Shown here: positions 1-10,176 of the stretch, piece after piece
Position numbering within the stretch: position 1 is the first letter of the stretch
Layout of the letters: every line of letters starts with the position of its first letter
Assembly: GCA_905221605.1 (NCBI GenBank)
Contig: CAJNDS010002090.1
Location: 528,664 to 592,663 of the forward strand
Length of the DNA stretch: 64,000 nucleotides
Origin: Symbiodinium natans
Taxonomy: Eukaryota; Sar; Dinophyceae; Suessiales; Symbiodiniaceae
Direction of reading: 5' to 3'
Translations under genes and position numbers: made by a program
Notes under the pieces: generated by a model
What the model was told of the DNA's origin: nothing
The model's database searches: none
Seen by the model: only the letters and a program-made list of their open reading frames with translations

Positions 1-123
1 CTCTGCAACAATGAACAAAAACAATGCGGTGTGCGGGGCCTGCATTAGCTGCATCGCCTAACCTCATTGAACATTTCCCTCGGTCTTCCTCCTGTGCATG
101 TGCGTGCCTCTCCATCGCTCTTA

Positions 124-262
124 GCCTCGTTCTCTCCTTCTTCGTCTTCTTCTTCTCCTTTTCTTCTTATTCTTCTTCTTCTTCTTCTAGAGCCCCTCCC
201 CCAAAACCGTCTGTTTATTTCTTTCTCTTTCTGTCTCTGTCTCTCTCTGTCTCGCTTGCTCG
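124..262 (+). repeat. Pyrimidine tract (TTC/TCTC)
   Basis: Almost pure C/T run made of TTC, TCC and TCTC units. A long polypyrimidine-polypurine run of this kind can form triplex DNA. The open frames over it on both strands are poly-Ser/Leu or poly-Arg/Glu and are not taken as genes. Confidence 0.8.
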
Positions 263-508
263 CGTGTGCAACTGACTGCTGCCGGCAGTAACTACTTAAA
301 CTCTCAAATGCAAAGCAGAAACCCCGAACACACAAAACAACAAAGCATGAGGGTCTCCAGAGGTCTTCTGGTTCTGGGCAAGGAAGTCTGCCAAGCTGCG
401 TTACGGAACCGTGGACTGGGTAAAATGACTCAGCTACGTGAAAATGTTGCTACAATGTTACAATGGAACCGCAAACTCCACCCCAGCACGACAAAGCGTC
501 ATTCTGCG

Positions 509-1094
509 TCATTCCTCGGACATGCTCTCCAACCTCTGCCGGATCAGCTCTTCCAACAGCTCCTCGGAAGGAGAACGTGACTCTCCACCTAGCTGAGACC
601 CACAAGCTACAGCAGTGAATATATATATATATTTTTTTTTTCTCAGTTTGCGGACAGGTGCTATTGACAAAGGGCAAAGCCCTCTTGCTGCAATACCGAA
701 GAACTCGTTCCGTCAAGTCTATGGGAATGCCAATCTTTATGATCCATGTTCTGGTTCAGTATTGCAGCGGCGAGGTGCCAGCCAACGCAATTTTATTGTT
801 GCGGCAAGTACAAACTCTCGGCCACTGCGTCGTGCAGGCACTTCGGCAACAAGAACACTGGATACCTTGAGGCATGCCGCTCAAAACAAGTCTCTGCAAC
901 AAACCAGGCTCGACTTGTTGGCCAAGAATCTCTGGGCACTTGCACTTGTAAAGCATGCCGTTAAAATGGCACGTAGGTACATTCGCTGCTACGTCTCTGC
1001 GGGGTGGGGGAACGTTCTGGATGAGCGTTTCGAGTGAGTGCACCCCCGAGAAGACCAACTGAGCTGGGAGTTTCTCCAGAACAGTCGCATCATG
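509..1094 (-). CDS. 3' exons of an unrecognised minus-strand gene
   Basis: Two coding-like blocks on the minus strand. The left block (592-509) follows a TCTCAG acceptor and reads an acidic, leucine-rich helix containing SEELLEELIRQRLESMSEE before TGA, which suits a C-terminal exon. The right block is open from 1094 and runs to a possible donor (AAG|GTATCC) at 866; it includes LPAQLVFSGVHSLETLIQN and GQQVEPGLLQRLVLSGMPQ. The two blocks do not join in phase, so a further exon or another boundary must lie between them. I recognise no family. The gene would end about 780 bases downstream of the stathmin-like gene on the same strand. Both blocks are sequence reading plus inference; the terminal exon is the stronger call. 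Confidence 0.42.
614..642 (+). repeat. (AT)n followed by T tract
   Basis: A short alternating AT run passes directly into a run of T. It lies between the two blocks of the minus-strand gene and is probably intronic. Confidence 0.7.
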
Positions 1095-1372
1095 TCACAT
1101 CAACCTCCTATCTGCAGGGTTCTGCAATGTCGACGTTTCAACATTGGCATGAAAGACTCCACAAGAAGCTGCAAGGGCAGTCTCGCACAACCCGGCAGAC
1201 ATGGCTCGTTTCTCCTGAACGACCAAAATCTGAATTAACTTGCAGCTGCATTAGCACTTGGTTTGCGGGCATACTGTGCAAAGAGAGGGTTACAGCATTC
1301 TGATAAAACGTTACAGGTTATAAGAACAGCAGCCTCAGCAATTCGGGTACTCTTCACTTAATGGTGCAGCCT

Positions 1373-2062
1373 TCACTCAGTGCAAGCGACAAAGTGATGC
1401 TCGTAGAGGCGCAGGCTCATGTCCATCAGGCGCTCATCGGGTGTCTTCTTGCGCAGCTCTTCGAGGGCACCTTCCTTGGCCTCCTTGTGCTGTAGCACCT
1501 TGTCTGCCACGGCCTCGTTATGCCTGGTGGCCTTGGCCGAAATCTCCTTCATCTTCTCTCCGCGGAGGTCAGACTTCTTCAAGAGAGCCTGCTGTAAGCG
1601 CTCGCGAGCTTCCTCGGCAGTAGTCTCGCCTTTCAGCTTCGACGTGTCCTTGACCTCGATCACTTTTTCAATGTGCTCGGCAGCCTTCTTCTTGATGCTC
1701 GCAAGCGCACCTTCACGGTTCTCGCCAGCTTTCTCCAGCTGCTGCTCCAACGTCTTCTGCTTAGCTTCGGCGGATGTCTTGAACTCATCGCGAACACGCT
1801 GAGCAGCTTCCTTCTTCTGCTCGTTTGCTTGGCGGGCCTTGTCAGCTCGCTGTTCTTTGAGCAGATGAACAGGATTGCGGGTGCCATGAGCACCAAGAGC
1901 ACCAAGAAGTGTCGGCAATTGGTTGCTGGATTTTTTCTCGTAAGACTCCAGGCGAAGGCGTGCCGCAGTCTTCAACTTGTCGGAGCCGGGGCTTTTGATC
2001 TGCACCTCGAAGGCAGCACCGCACTCCTTCTCGGCGATTGTAGCGATCTCGGGGGGAGCCAT
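1373..2062 (-). CDS. Stathmin-like coiled-coil protein, single exon
   Basis: A 229-residue open frame starting at the ATG at 2062; the frame stays open 55 codons further upstream, but that part is cysteine-rich and unlike the rest. After MAPPEIATIAEKECG comes AAFEVQIKSPGSDK, which resembles the conserved N-terminal segment of stathmins (AFELIL-SP). Residues of about 65-215 are highly charged and Lys/Glu/Ala-rich, without proline or glycine breaks, as in a long amphipathic helix. Two stretches (around ENREGALASIKKKA and HNEAVADKVLQHKEAKEGAL) recall the tubulin-binding helical repeats of stathmins, which in animals sequester tubulin. Third positions are strongly G/C, unlike the flanks. No intron is needed. 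Alternatives are a generic coiled-coil or a basal-body protein. Coding status is near certain; the family name is inference from motif resemblance. Confidence 0.72.
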   Translation of the reverse strand: MAPPEIATIAEKECGAAFEVQIKSPGSDKLKTAARLRLESYEKKSSNQLPTLLGALGAHGTRNPVHLLKEQRADKARQANEQKKEAAQRVRDEFKTSAEAKQKTLEQQLEKAGENREGALASIKKKAAEHIEKVIEVKDTSKLKGETTAEEARERLQQALLKKSDLRGEKMKEISAKATRHNEAVADKVLQHKEAKEGALEELRKKTPDERLMDMSLRLYEHHFVACTE

Positions 2063-3986
2063 GGCCGGCGGGTGGTTGAGGCAAGAGATGCACCGACTTG
2101 ATATGCGAAGAGCTGCTTGCAGCCAGTTCCCCTTCAAGCCTCGACTATAAGAGCGTGAATTAGCTAATGAATTTGAATCTGCACATGCGCTCCGAACCCC
2201 CAAGCCCCAAAACGCCCAGACCTTCAATCACCCCTCGACATCGCACATCCTTTTGCACCGAGCCTGCAAGCCCTTAAGATCCGTTCAGACCTGAACCCAG
2301 CTCGTTGAGACATGCTGCACGCGTATGGTGCTCGAGCAAGATGCGAGGTAAGCGAACCAGATGATCGCCGATCCTGACCTGAGCTCACGAAACTGGCAAA
2401 AGGAGGCGTGGGCTGCAGGGGCATTGGCTGGAATTGGCAAAGCGGGTCTGAAAAAACACGCTCCGTTCTGTGTTTGCTCCTAAAGCTTCAGTATATTTCA
2501 GTATCGTCTGCTGTTAATGCGTCACAAATTCGTATTTTTGGGCATGCAGAACCTGAGCCAAGAAAGTGACCCTAAAGACAACAACCCTGGTACTGATGGT
2601 ACAGGAAGCCGAAGCTTGTTCCGGGCCGAAGTTCGCATATATGCATCATCTAAACTCCAGTCCCACTTCCTCACCTATTTACTCACTGTCACTCGAAAGT
2701 GGCTCACCTTTTTCGCACAAAAACCCTTCCAGAATTCTGGGTTTCTCGTTTGGTCTCTCAGGCAGGTGCCGGGAAGATTCTTGCGGGAGAAAAAGGATGA
2801 GCAAGGGAGGGAGGAGGTGGGATGAGGAGTGGAGAGTTGTGCAGGAATCGAGAGCGACATTGAAAGTTCGTAAAACAACTGCAAAACAAAAAATGGTATC
2901 TAAAATGTGGTTTATAACACCAAAGTCATGCATGTCATCCGACTGTCATCCCATACCCGAGCTATTGAAAAGGCACAAACGTGAGTCAAATCGAAGTGCT
3001 TTGAAGCAGGGGCTTCGCAGACTTGCCGAGAGCTGCTGCCGAGATATGTCACAAATATACGACTCTGTCAATGTTGCTGGGAATGTTCCTCTCATCCCAT
3101 GGTCTCACGGCATCGCTCTCCTCTACTCCTGCTCCTCCTCATGCTCCTCCTCCTCCGGTCCTGCATGGAATTTGACGTTTGTACCTTTGTGCATGCGGGG
3201 CAGCAGTTAAGTACGATTTGTTGCCGCTGTGTCTTTTGATGTGGGGCATGGGCAACTTTGTCAACATTGGCAACAACACTGTGTGGCATGGTGTCACTGA
3301 CTTTGTCCTGCAGGCGGGTATAATTTGCCGCCACCGTCTGTTGCTTGCTCGTCTTCGGCAGGAAGGTGTACGGTGCTGCCACGAGCAGTACATGGGAAGA
3401 TGTGTGAGTTGTGACTGCTTCTCGTCATTGATGTGGGGCGTGGAATGATATGGGGCATGGGGGCATGGGAGGAAACTAGCTTTCCTGCCACTGGGTTTTG
3501 AAATGCCGGCTGCAAAGGAAATCCACTCCTTTGCCAACAGTACAGCATGGCGTTAATGCTGTGCTGACTCCAAGGATGGCATCCGAAGCCAAAGCTTTGC
3601 TGTCGACAACGCTCTTGACCAAAATTCCACTTGGCATTTGCGAACCCTAAAAAACCTTTATGAAGTACAGTTACACTAGCTCAGTAGGTAACGTTACTTT
3701 TGTTGTTGCACTTATGCCTCAGGTGTGTCGCCTTCGTTTCATGCGTAAACCGAACACAGGCGAACATTCGAAACTGTAACCGGCTATTTGGCAAAACCGT
3801 TGCTGCAACTGCCCTGTGCCAAGCGACCACAACGAACTGCTCTGTCTCGCTGTTGCCGTCATCCTCCTCCTCCTGGCCCGGGAATTGTGTCGTACTTGCC
3901 AAACCACTCATAACTGCTCCTCGGAGCTCGGCAATTCGAGCTGACCTGATTCTGTATAAGCAGGAACTAAGTCGTAGAGACTGCAG
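2063..3986. other. Stretch without a supportable gene
   Basis: The right side directly upstream of the stathmin-like gene would hold its 5' leader and promoter on the minus strand, but I see no recognisable promoter element. Open frames at 2517-3210 are short, overlap one another and have no splice logic. Around 3120-3160 there is a CTCCTC-rich patch. At 3797-3935 both strands read plausibly (a leucine-rich helix on plus, an acidic stretch on minus) and neither can be chosen. Confidence 0.5.
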
Positions 3987-4136
3987 AAGATCCAGGCCAG
4001 CCTACCGATTATGTTGGACTTCTTGGGATGGATTGCCACGACCGCCTTCAGCCCTTACAATTCAATCAACAACTGCCTACCTTCCTTGATGCTGGACTTG
4101 GGGGGCGAAACAAGCAAGGCCTCGAACATATCGTGA
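3987..4136 (+). CDS. Terminal exon of an unrecognised plus-strand gene
   Basis: A CTGCAG acceptor is followed by 49 codons and TGA. The peptide starts KIQASLPIMLDFLGWIATTA and continues FSPYNSINNCLPSLMLDLGG, with mostly G/C third bases. It has a hydrophobic first half and a polar end. No family is recognised. It ends about 80 bases before the large TG tract; a minus-strand terminal exon ends on the other side of that tract, so the two genes would converge. Earlier exons were not identified. Support is codon content plus one splice site, so moderate. Confidence 0.48.
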   Translation, partial: KIQASLPIMLDFLGWIATTAFSPYNSINNCLPSLMLDLGGETSKASNIS

Positions 4137-4214
4137 CAAAGCTTGCAACTTTCCCTGCCGGGGGTCCGCGTGGTTTGACGCTGCTTTGTTTGCGTGCGCT
4201 TCCAAGCGCTGATG

Positions 4215-4286
4215 TGTACGCGTGCGTGTGCGTGTGCGTGTGTGCGTGTGCACGTGCGTGCGTGTGTTCCTGTGGGTGTGCGGGTA

Positions 4287-4363
<77 letters not shown>

Positions 4364-4744
4364 GTGCGTGTGTGCGTGTGTGCAGGTGTGCAGGTGTGCA
4401 GGTGTGCGTGTGTGCGTGTGTGCGTGTGTGGCTGTGTGCGTGTGTGCGTGTGTGCGTGTGGTGCGTTGTGTGCGTGTGTGCGTGTGTGCGTGTGTGCGTG
4501 TGTGTGTGTGCGTGTTGTGCGCGTGTGCGTGTGCGTGTGCGCGTGTGCGCGTGTTGCGTGTGGCGCGTGTGCGCGTGTGCGCGTGTGCGCGTGTGCGTGT
4601 GCGTGGGTGTGCGGTGTGTGCGTGTGGGTGTGCGGGTGTGCGTGCGTGTGCGGTGTGCGGGTGTGTGCTGTGCGTGTGTGCGTGCGTGTGCGTGTGCGTG
4701 TGCGTGTGCGTGTGCGTGTGCGTGTGCGTGTGTGTGTGTGTGTG

Positions 4745-4831
<87 letters not shown>

Positions 4832-4890
4832 TGTGTGTGTGGTGTGTGTGTGTGTGTGTGTGGTGTGTGTGTGTGTGGTGTGTGTGTGTG

Positions 4891-4927
<37 letters not shown>

Positions 4928-5039
4928 TGTGTGTGGGTGTGTGTGGCTGTGTGTGGGTGTGTGTGTGTGTGTGCGTGTGTGTGTGTGTGTGTGTGTGCGT
5001 GTGCACGTGCGTGCGTGTGTTCCTGTGGGTGTGCGGGTA

Positions 5040-5117
<78 letters not shown>

Positions 5118-5138
5118 CGTGTGTGTGTGTGTGTGTGT
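4215..5138 (+). repeat. Long TG/CG alternating tract (Z-DNA-prone)
   Basis: About 0.92 kb of alternating purine-pyrimidine sequence, mainly TG with embedded TGCG, GGTG and TTG variants. A block of about 55 bases containing GTGTTCCTGTGGGTGTGCGG occurs at 4251 and again about 753 bases later at 5004, so the tract grew partly by internal duplication. All six frames stay open across it as Cys-Val, His-Thr or Arg-Val strings; these are artefacts. Long alternating TG/CG runs are known to adopt left-handed DNA under supercoiling. Confidence 0.97.
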
Positions 5139-5244
5139 GAAATTCAATCTGCTACGGTTACAGGGAGAACAAGGCAAGTTGATTCGCTTGCAAAGTGACT
5201 ATGGATCATGGCTCAGATAGATTCACTAACCTTGCGCAGAACCT

Positions 5245-5336
5245 TCAGCTGACTTTGAAAACCCACCGCTGCAAAGACTCCACAAACAAGTGCACCTCGC
5301 TGTCCGGCTCGCCCTCGGAGTTGTCTTCCTCCTCCC
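5245..5336 (-). CDS. Acidic C-terminal exon, unrecognised gene
   Basis: The minus strand reads CTGCAG then 30 codons to TGA. The peptide runs GEEEDNSEGEPDSEVHLFVE and ends SLQRWVFKVS: an acidic low-complexity start followed by a short amphipathic end. The exon enters in phase 1. Codon third positions are mostly G/C. Upstream at 5553-5440 a further stretch (including RVQKVVVPADVSMTGTRH) could be an earlier exon of the same gene but lacks a clear donor. The gene would end just right of the TG tract, facing the plus-strand exon at 3987-4136. No family is recognised. Confidence 0.52.
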
Positions 5337-5654
5337 CTGCAGGGTCAATTCTGCTTTCGGAAAAGCTAATACAGCATACATACATACCTACATAAAGTGG
5401 GGAGGGCTGGGTAGAGGGGGGGGGGGAATGGGCAACACTGCACCAGATGTGTATGTGTACGCCCCCTCCGCTCGCATGACGCGTGCCTGTCATGGAAACA
5501 TCGGCAGGCACGACAACCTTTTGAACTCTTGTACTGTCAAGCGCTAAAAACATTCGGCGGCTTCTTAATGTTACGTCTATAATTCAGGGGTCGTCAAGAA
5601 CTGCAGTCTCAAGGACCTGGTTTCTGGGTGTCCCAAAAAGTCTGCCGGGAATGT

Positions 5655-5805
5655 CGAACTTCAATTCTGGGCCGGCTCCAAAACTCAAGATTCAAATTGT
5701 GCCTGGAATCTGTAGTCCCCATGTTGAACTTCAAAATGTTGAACTTCAACACTTTCCCTGTGCATCTGACCCCTGTCTGCCTAGAGACGTAGCGTAAGCA
5801 CCATC
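5655..5805. repeat. Dispersed palindromic repeat, copy 1
   Basis: Contains several GTTGAACTTCAA(C) palindromes, then GACGTAGCGTAAGCACCATC and a C run. The same order of elements recurs about 1.06 kb to the right, at 6755-6860. Confidence 0.6.
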
Positions 5806-6309
5806 CCCCGATTACTCAGATTGGAAGTTACTGTTTATGAAAAACCAAATGCCATCACGGTTTTGTAGGGTTTTACACAGAGCAGGAATAATACCTTGCA
5901 AGATCTTGCAAGCTCTGTCCCCTGAATTTTTGATACGTGCGCAGTTGCGTCTTAAAAAAAAGCTACGGTCCAATTCCATGTCTGCGCTCTACCTATTGTC
6001 CAATATCTGAATTCGCTGTGTTTTAGCCATTCTTCCGCCTCATAGTCTGGAGGAGATTCAGGAAAAGACAGCACCGTCTCTCTCTATTTCGTCTAGACAT
6101 ACTTACGAATGGGTATATCGACAGTATGCAATCCAGAATGACTTCTGCGATACTTAAGTTTGTCGGTGCATGTGGTATATGCAAGTCATGTGACGTGACC
6201 GACTAGTTCGTGCGGAAATTCCAGTGTTCCAATTACGAACTTCAGAATTTTGCTGCCAATCCTGCATCACAGGCTGGGCAAATCATACAAAAGATAAACA
6301 AATAAACAT

Positions 6310-6414
6310 ATACAGATATATATATATATATCTATAGATGTATACATTTTGTATATGTATGTAAGTATATTATATATATATATGTATATGCTCATCCCCC
6401 CCCCCCCCCCCCCC
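6310..6414 (+). repeat. (TA)n followed by poly-C
   Basis: Interrupted TATA/TATG run ending in 19 consecutive C at 6396-6414. A compound of the same design occurs at 41430-41612. Confidence 0.85.
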
Positions 6415-6754
6415 GATGATCCGCAAGGCGCGGTCGCATGGAGGAACAACGATGTGCACAGAGCTGGAAATCACCACGTCCCCGCTTCCCTGAATATCTA
6501 TCCCAATTTTAGGCTCGCCTGTATCTTATTCTTTCCGGCCCTAGCACACTCATGTACATTCACCTTCCCCAGTTTTGTGAACAAAGTACCACTTACTGTG
6601 GCTGTGTTCATCAGTATATTTGAGGCTTAATCATATTAACCACAAAGTCACCCCCCCGCTCTCCATGCAGACAATAACAAGTTCACGTAAGGTGTATTCT
6701 AGTATATTTTGCTTTGCAATGTCCTGAATCTTGAATCTGGGGCCTGTCTAAATG

Positions 6755-6860
6755 CGAAAGTGGACCTAAGTTCAACATTGGAACGTTGAACTTCAACATT
6801 GGAACCCGATTGATTCAATGTTCAAGATAAGACATAGCGTAAGGACCATCTCCCCCCCCC
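6755..6860. repeat. Dispersed palindromic repeat, copy 2
   Basis: GTTCAACATTGGAACGTTGA and the following TTCAACATTGG are arranged as in copy 1, then GACATAGCGTAAGGACCATC and a C run. The order and spacing match copy 1 although the two have diverged. Confidence 0.6.
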
Positions 6861-7049
6861 GTCCCTTCCCCCCATGATCTGGCCTTCCACAGACCGCCAC
6901 CCGGGGGGCGTCACCACAGCATCACCTGCATTCGGCTCCTTACAGACAGGGGCTTCGGTTCTCTTTTGGGGTTTGGGTTCGGGGTGCAGGGGCGAAGCAG
7001 CACATGTTATCACCTTCGCAGGCTGCTGCGCCAATAAAACTGGGACAGC

Positions 7050-7290
7050 ACACAAGCTTGGGATACAAGAAACGTGTTGGCTCTTGCACGGGAAACAACG
7101 GGAAGTTTACCCGCTGGGCCACAAACCAGCACGAAAAAAAGTAAAACAAGTTTTTTTCTGCAAGCGTTTGCAGACAGAATACCCAGGTGCCGAGATGTGC
7201 GTTCCAGAAGCGTGTACCAGCTTGCGACACAAGAGATATGTTGGCGGTCGCACAGGACGCTGGATGGCACGGAAACCACGGAAAAAATGT
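7050..7290 (+). repeat. Diverged tandem duplication, period about 168
   Basis: CTTGGGATACAAGAAACGTG followed by TTGGCTCTTGCACGG (from about 7058) is echoed from about 7222 by CTTGCGACACAAGAGATATG followed by TTGGCGGTCGCACAGG. In one plus frame both copies read a basic motif of the form LxxKxxVGxxTG. I do not claim a gene. Confidence 0.5.
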
Positions 7291-8412
7291 TTTTAAAATG
7301 CCACAGGTGCAATTTGGGGAGGCGCTACATCAACATGTAAACGATGTGGCCGACTGTACGGGGCACTACCCAATGTGTAAAAGAGAAGGTATATGTGCTG
7401 CGAGGGTGCAACCTGGGCCTGGCCTCGAGAAAACAAATCTGAACGTCGGCCTGCGGTTACTATTCGGTGCGGAACCTTTTAAGGGACTAGCATTTGCTGT
7501 TGTGGCCGCCACCGTTCTGCAGATCAGACGCTGCTCTTAAACCGAAAACCAAGGTCGCTCGCCTGGCTCGCCTGATGCATCCTGATGCCAGACCGCCTCC
7601 GGATCCATTTTTGCTTCCGGGCTGCTTCAGTGGCCGGGCTCCACCCTCCTGATCCCTGATTTCGGCAATCGATCTGACGGACATGCAGATGGAAGAACAG
7701 GTGAAGGTTTTGAACCACGGAAACCACAAAGGCAAAAGGTAGTACAAGGTCAAGCTTTAGCTGTAGTCCCCGCAACCCGCAGAAGGAGATCCAGAGGTGA
7801 AGGTTTCAGATCCTTGAACCGTCGCATATGTCCAGGCATAGTGCACCCCGGGAAAGGAACCCTGTCGGCCTCCAGGTTGACCATGTTCGCTGGTTTGCTG
7901 CAAGAATTTACCGGAAGGTCTGAAGCACGCCTGAAACCACAGAAGGAAGTACAAGTGAAGGTTCTTCTTAGATGGAACCAGACCGAAGGGAATGCAAGTC
8001 TAACATTGTCAAGCATCGCCGTCGCCCTCAGCCTCTGTGTCCTCCTCCTGGCCCTGGCTGCATGTACGTGGTTGAGGTATCAGTGGTATCGGCGTATGAT
8101 TTCGGGATTGGTTTTACAGAGTCTATGGAGCATGGGCAATTTCATGATGATAACCACATAACTCTCTGCACTTTTTGGTCATGTGGCCTTCGCAATCCGC
8201 AAATGAGCTGGTTAACTATGTGCCCCATGCCTCACATGGTCGCTCGGCCTTCGCCAAAATTCTGAGGCGACTGATTGCAAAGTCCACCCCGCCCCTTCCC
8301 AGACTTCTTTATATTTCGCTCGAAAACTGAGCACGAATGCAAGACTCTGCTTTTGCATGGTAACTTCAGCGAGACCCGTGCAAAATCCGCAGCTGATTCT
8401 GTTGATCTGCAG

Positions 8413-8508
8413 GATGTTGTGCAAAATGAAAACATCGACAAGAACCGGGTCATCGTGGGTCCAGTTCAATCAAGGCGCGATGCGTCGAAGACCATTGTTG
8501 AAGGCTAA
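8413..8508 (+). CDS. Possible terminal exon, plus strand
   Basis: After a TGATCTGCAG acceptor, 31 codons run to TAA: DVVQNENIDKNRVIVGPVQS then RRDASKTIVEG. It is a charged peptide of unknown family. Support is one acceptor and reasonable codons only. Confidence 0.3.
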   Translation, partial: DVVQNENIDKNRVIVGPVQSRRDASKTIVEG

Positions 8509-8595
8509 GGCCTGATCCTCAAGAGAGCATGCCCAAAGGGCAAAAGGGCCCCCACATGCACCAACCCAGGCGTTGGACCGTTAGACCGACCGCCT

Positions 8596-8847
8596 GTGAG
8601 GGATTCGGGCTTACGCATGTTTAGGGTTCCGGTGTGGAGTCAAGCTGGGTCAAGCGGAGTTACGGCTTCATCGCTCCATCACTTCTACCTACCCAAAAGA
8701 AGCAGCTTGAAGTACCAAGCCCTGACTGTCTGGCAAGCACGCCTGTTGCACATCGAAGGTGACCGGCAACCTGTCATCGTCCAAAAGCGCTGCCTGCTTC
8801 AGACGAGTCGCGTTTGTTTCCACGCTGCAGATCCTTTACGCCGCTAG
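8596..8847 (+). CDS. Possible 83-residue ORF, unknown
   Basis: An ATG-started frame reading SLHHFYLPKRSSLKYQALTV and later LLHIEGDRQPVIVQKRCLLQ. The composition is ordinary for a protein, but there is no homology cue and a frame of this length occurs by chance in 64 kb. Confidence 0.22.
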   Translation: MRDSGLRMFRVPVWSQAGSSGVTASSLHHFYLPKRSSLKYQALTVWQARLLHIEGDRQPVIVQKRCLLQTSRVCFHAADPLRR

Positions 8848-8964
8848 GAAAGAAATGTCGCCAAGTAACCAAAGCTTTCTGGATCTTAAAGGGCCTGGTG
8901 CCCAACTTTCTTGCACTTTCTTATGTTTGTTTGAAGACAAATGAGCGACCGTCAAAACTCTAGA

Positions 8965-9065
8965 GGTCGGGCCTAGGTCGTAACGGGGGACGTCGCTTTT
9001 CACCGTTCCCCGTCGCTTTACAAAGGCTTTAAGGGCGTCGCTTTTCAATGTTCTTCGTTGCTTTG
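8965..9065 (+). repeat. Short CGTCGCTTTnCA repeat
   Basis: GACGTCGCTTTTCACCG, CCCGTCGCTTTACAAAG, GGCGTCGCTTTTCAATG and TCGTTGCTTTGCAGG follow at about 20-30 base steps. It is a small degenerate minisatellite. Confidence 0.6.
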
Positions 9066-9149
9066 CAGGAAATGTTGAGAACAAGTAAAAAAACAAGTTA
9101 ACAAATAAACCCCTGGCTTTGGGTTTCGTCACGTGCTTGGAACTCACTG

Positions 9150-9341
9150 ATGAATGCACTCAAACCCTTCGAGCGTGAAATGCTCCGCCAGGTGTTCTAC
9201 GTGCAGCTCCCACACATACACACCGTCTATATGCGGGAGCAGGCTCCCACAAACAAACTAAACCGCCCCCTGGTAGACCTTAGATCTCAGCACCTTCGAT
9301 CTTCAGGCGCCAATGTGATACAAAACCACCCGCGACCTTAA
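9150..9341 (+). CDS. Possible 63-residue ORF, unknown
   Basis: ATG-started frame beginning MNALKPFEREMLRQVFYVQL. The composition is polar and protein-like. There is no family, splice or neighbour support. Confidence 0.24.
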   Translation: MNALKPFEREMLRQVFYVQLPHIHTVYMREQAPTNKLNRPLVDLRSQHLRSSGANVIQNHPRP

Positions 9342-9488
9342 CCTAACCAAATCTTCAGCCCTGTTCCTAAACGCCTGAAGCAACTTCGACCGTTGTCATA
9401 GGTTTGGAGTGCTCAAGGTGCTGTGCCAAGATAGGAAGTCCACAACTTGCCGAAGCGAGTAAAACAATGTCCATGATCGTGTTGATCT

Positions 9489-9691
9489 CTATGATGATGA
9501 TGATGATGATGATGATAGAGGTCCATGTATAGCGTACGGATCGCTCTCGTTTTCGTTAGCGCAGTAAGCCGTCCAAAGGGCATGCGTGCCAAGCCGTGAA
9601 GATCGGCCGGTGCCGAGCACTGAAGGCGCTCGATGGACAAGGACATATTCTTGCCGCTGTGGAAGAAGAAGATGATGATGATGAGGATGAT
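9489..9691 (+). repeat. (GAT)n microsatellites
   Basis: GATGATGAT runs at 9489-9517 and 9668-9691 flank a coding-like patch. On the minus strand the first would encode poly-His or poly-Ser, so these may be translated homopolymers if a gene exists here. Confidence 0.6.
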
Positions 9692-10176
9692 GACAGCCAT
9701 GCTGTAGTAAAAGTATTGAAATCTGAAAAAGTTCTAACAAGATAACAAAGTTTGAGTCTGCTAATTGTACTAAAACCATAGCATTCATTACGATACAGAT
9801 TGGGAATTCTAGTCTAGACTCTTAAGACGCGATCATTTATAAGGTGATACACCTCCCTTCTCTATACTTCAGTTGCTATAAACATGACTCAAAGTTCCCA
9901 TGTCTCAAGCCAAAGAAACCTCCTCAGAGTGCCGACGTGGCATAGGCCACGAAGACCAAACCTGTCAGACACACGTGCCAATACACGCACACGCACGCAC
10001 GCTCACACGCACGCATGCCATCGCTGTCTCTTTCTCTCTCTCACTTATTCTTCTTCTTCTTCTTGACATGGGCAGTTCTAATTCTGGTAACTAGTGACAG
10101 AGCCTATTTGTGAAGTGCAAAGTGTCAGAAACCCGGAACAAGCGCCCTCATTCGCAAAAGCTGCAAAACAAACCAG

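Larger units (their letters stand above)
5340..8412. other. Repeat-bearing stretch without a supportable gene
   Basis: Holds a (TA)n/poly-C compound repeat at 6310-6414, two copies of a palindromic repeat (near 5.7 and 6.8 kb), a tandem duplication at 7050-7290, and three diverged copies of an AGGTGAAGGTT element at 7.69-7.95 kb. A frame at 7940-8160 contains a membrane-like run (SLTLSSIAVALSLCVLLLAL) but shows no splice or start logic. Confidence 0.5.

Noticed and set aside
4028-5220. Very long Cys/Val, His/Thr and Arg/Val open frames over the first TG tract
   Set aside because: All frames are open because the dinucleotide repeat contains no stop codons; the peptides are pure repeat products.
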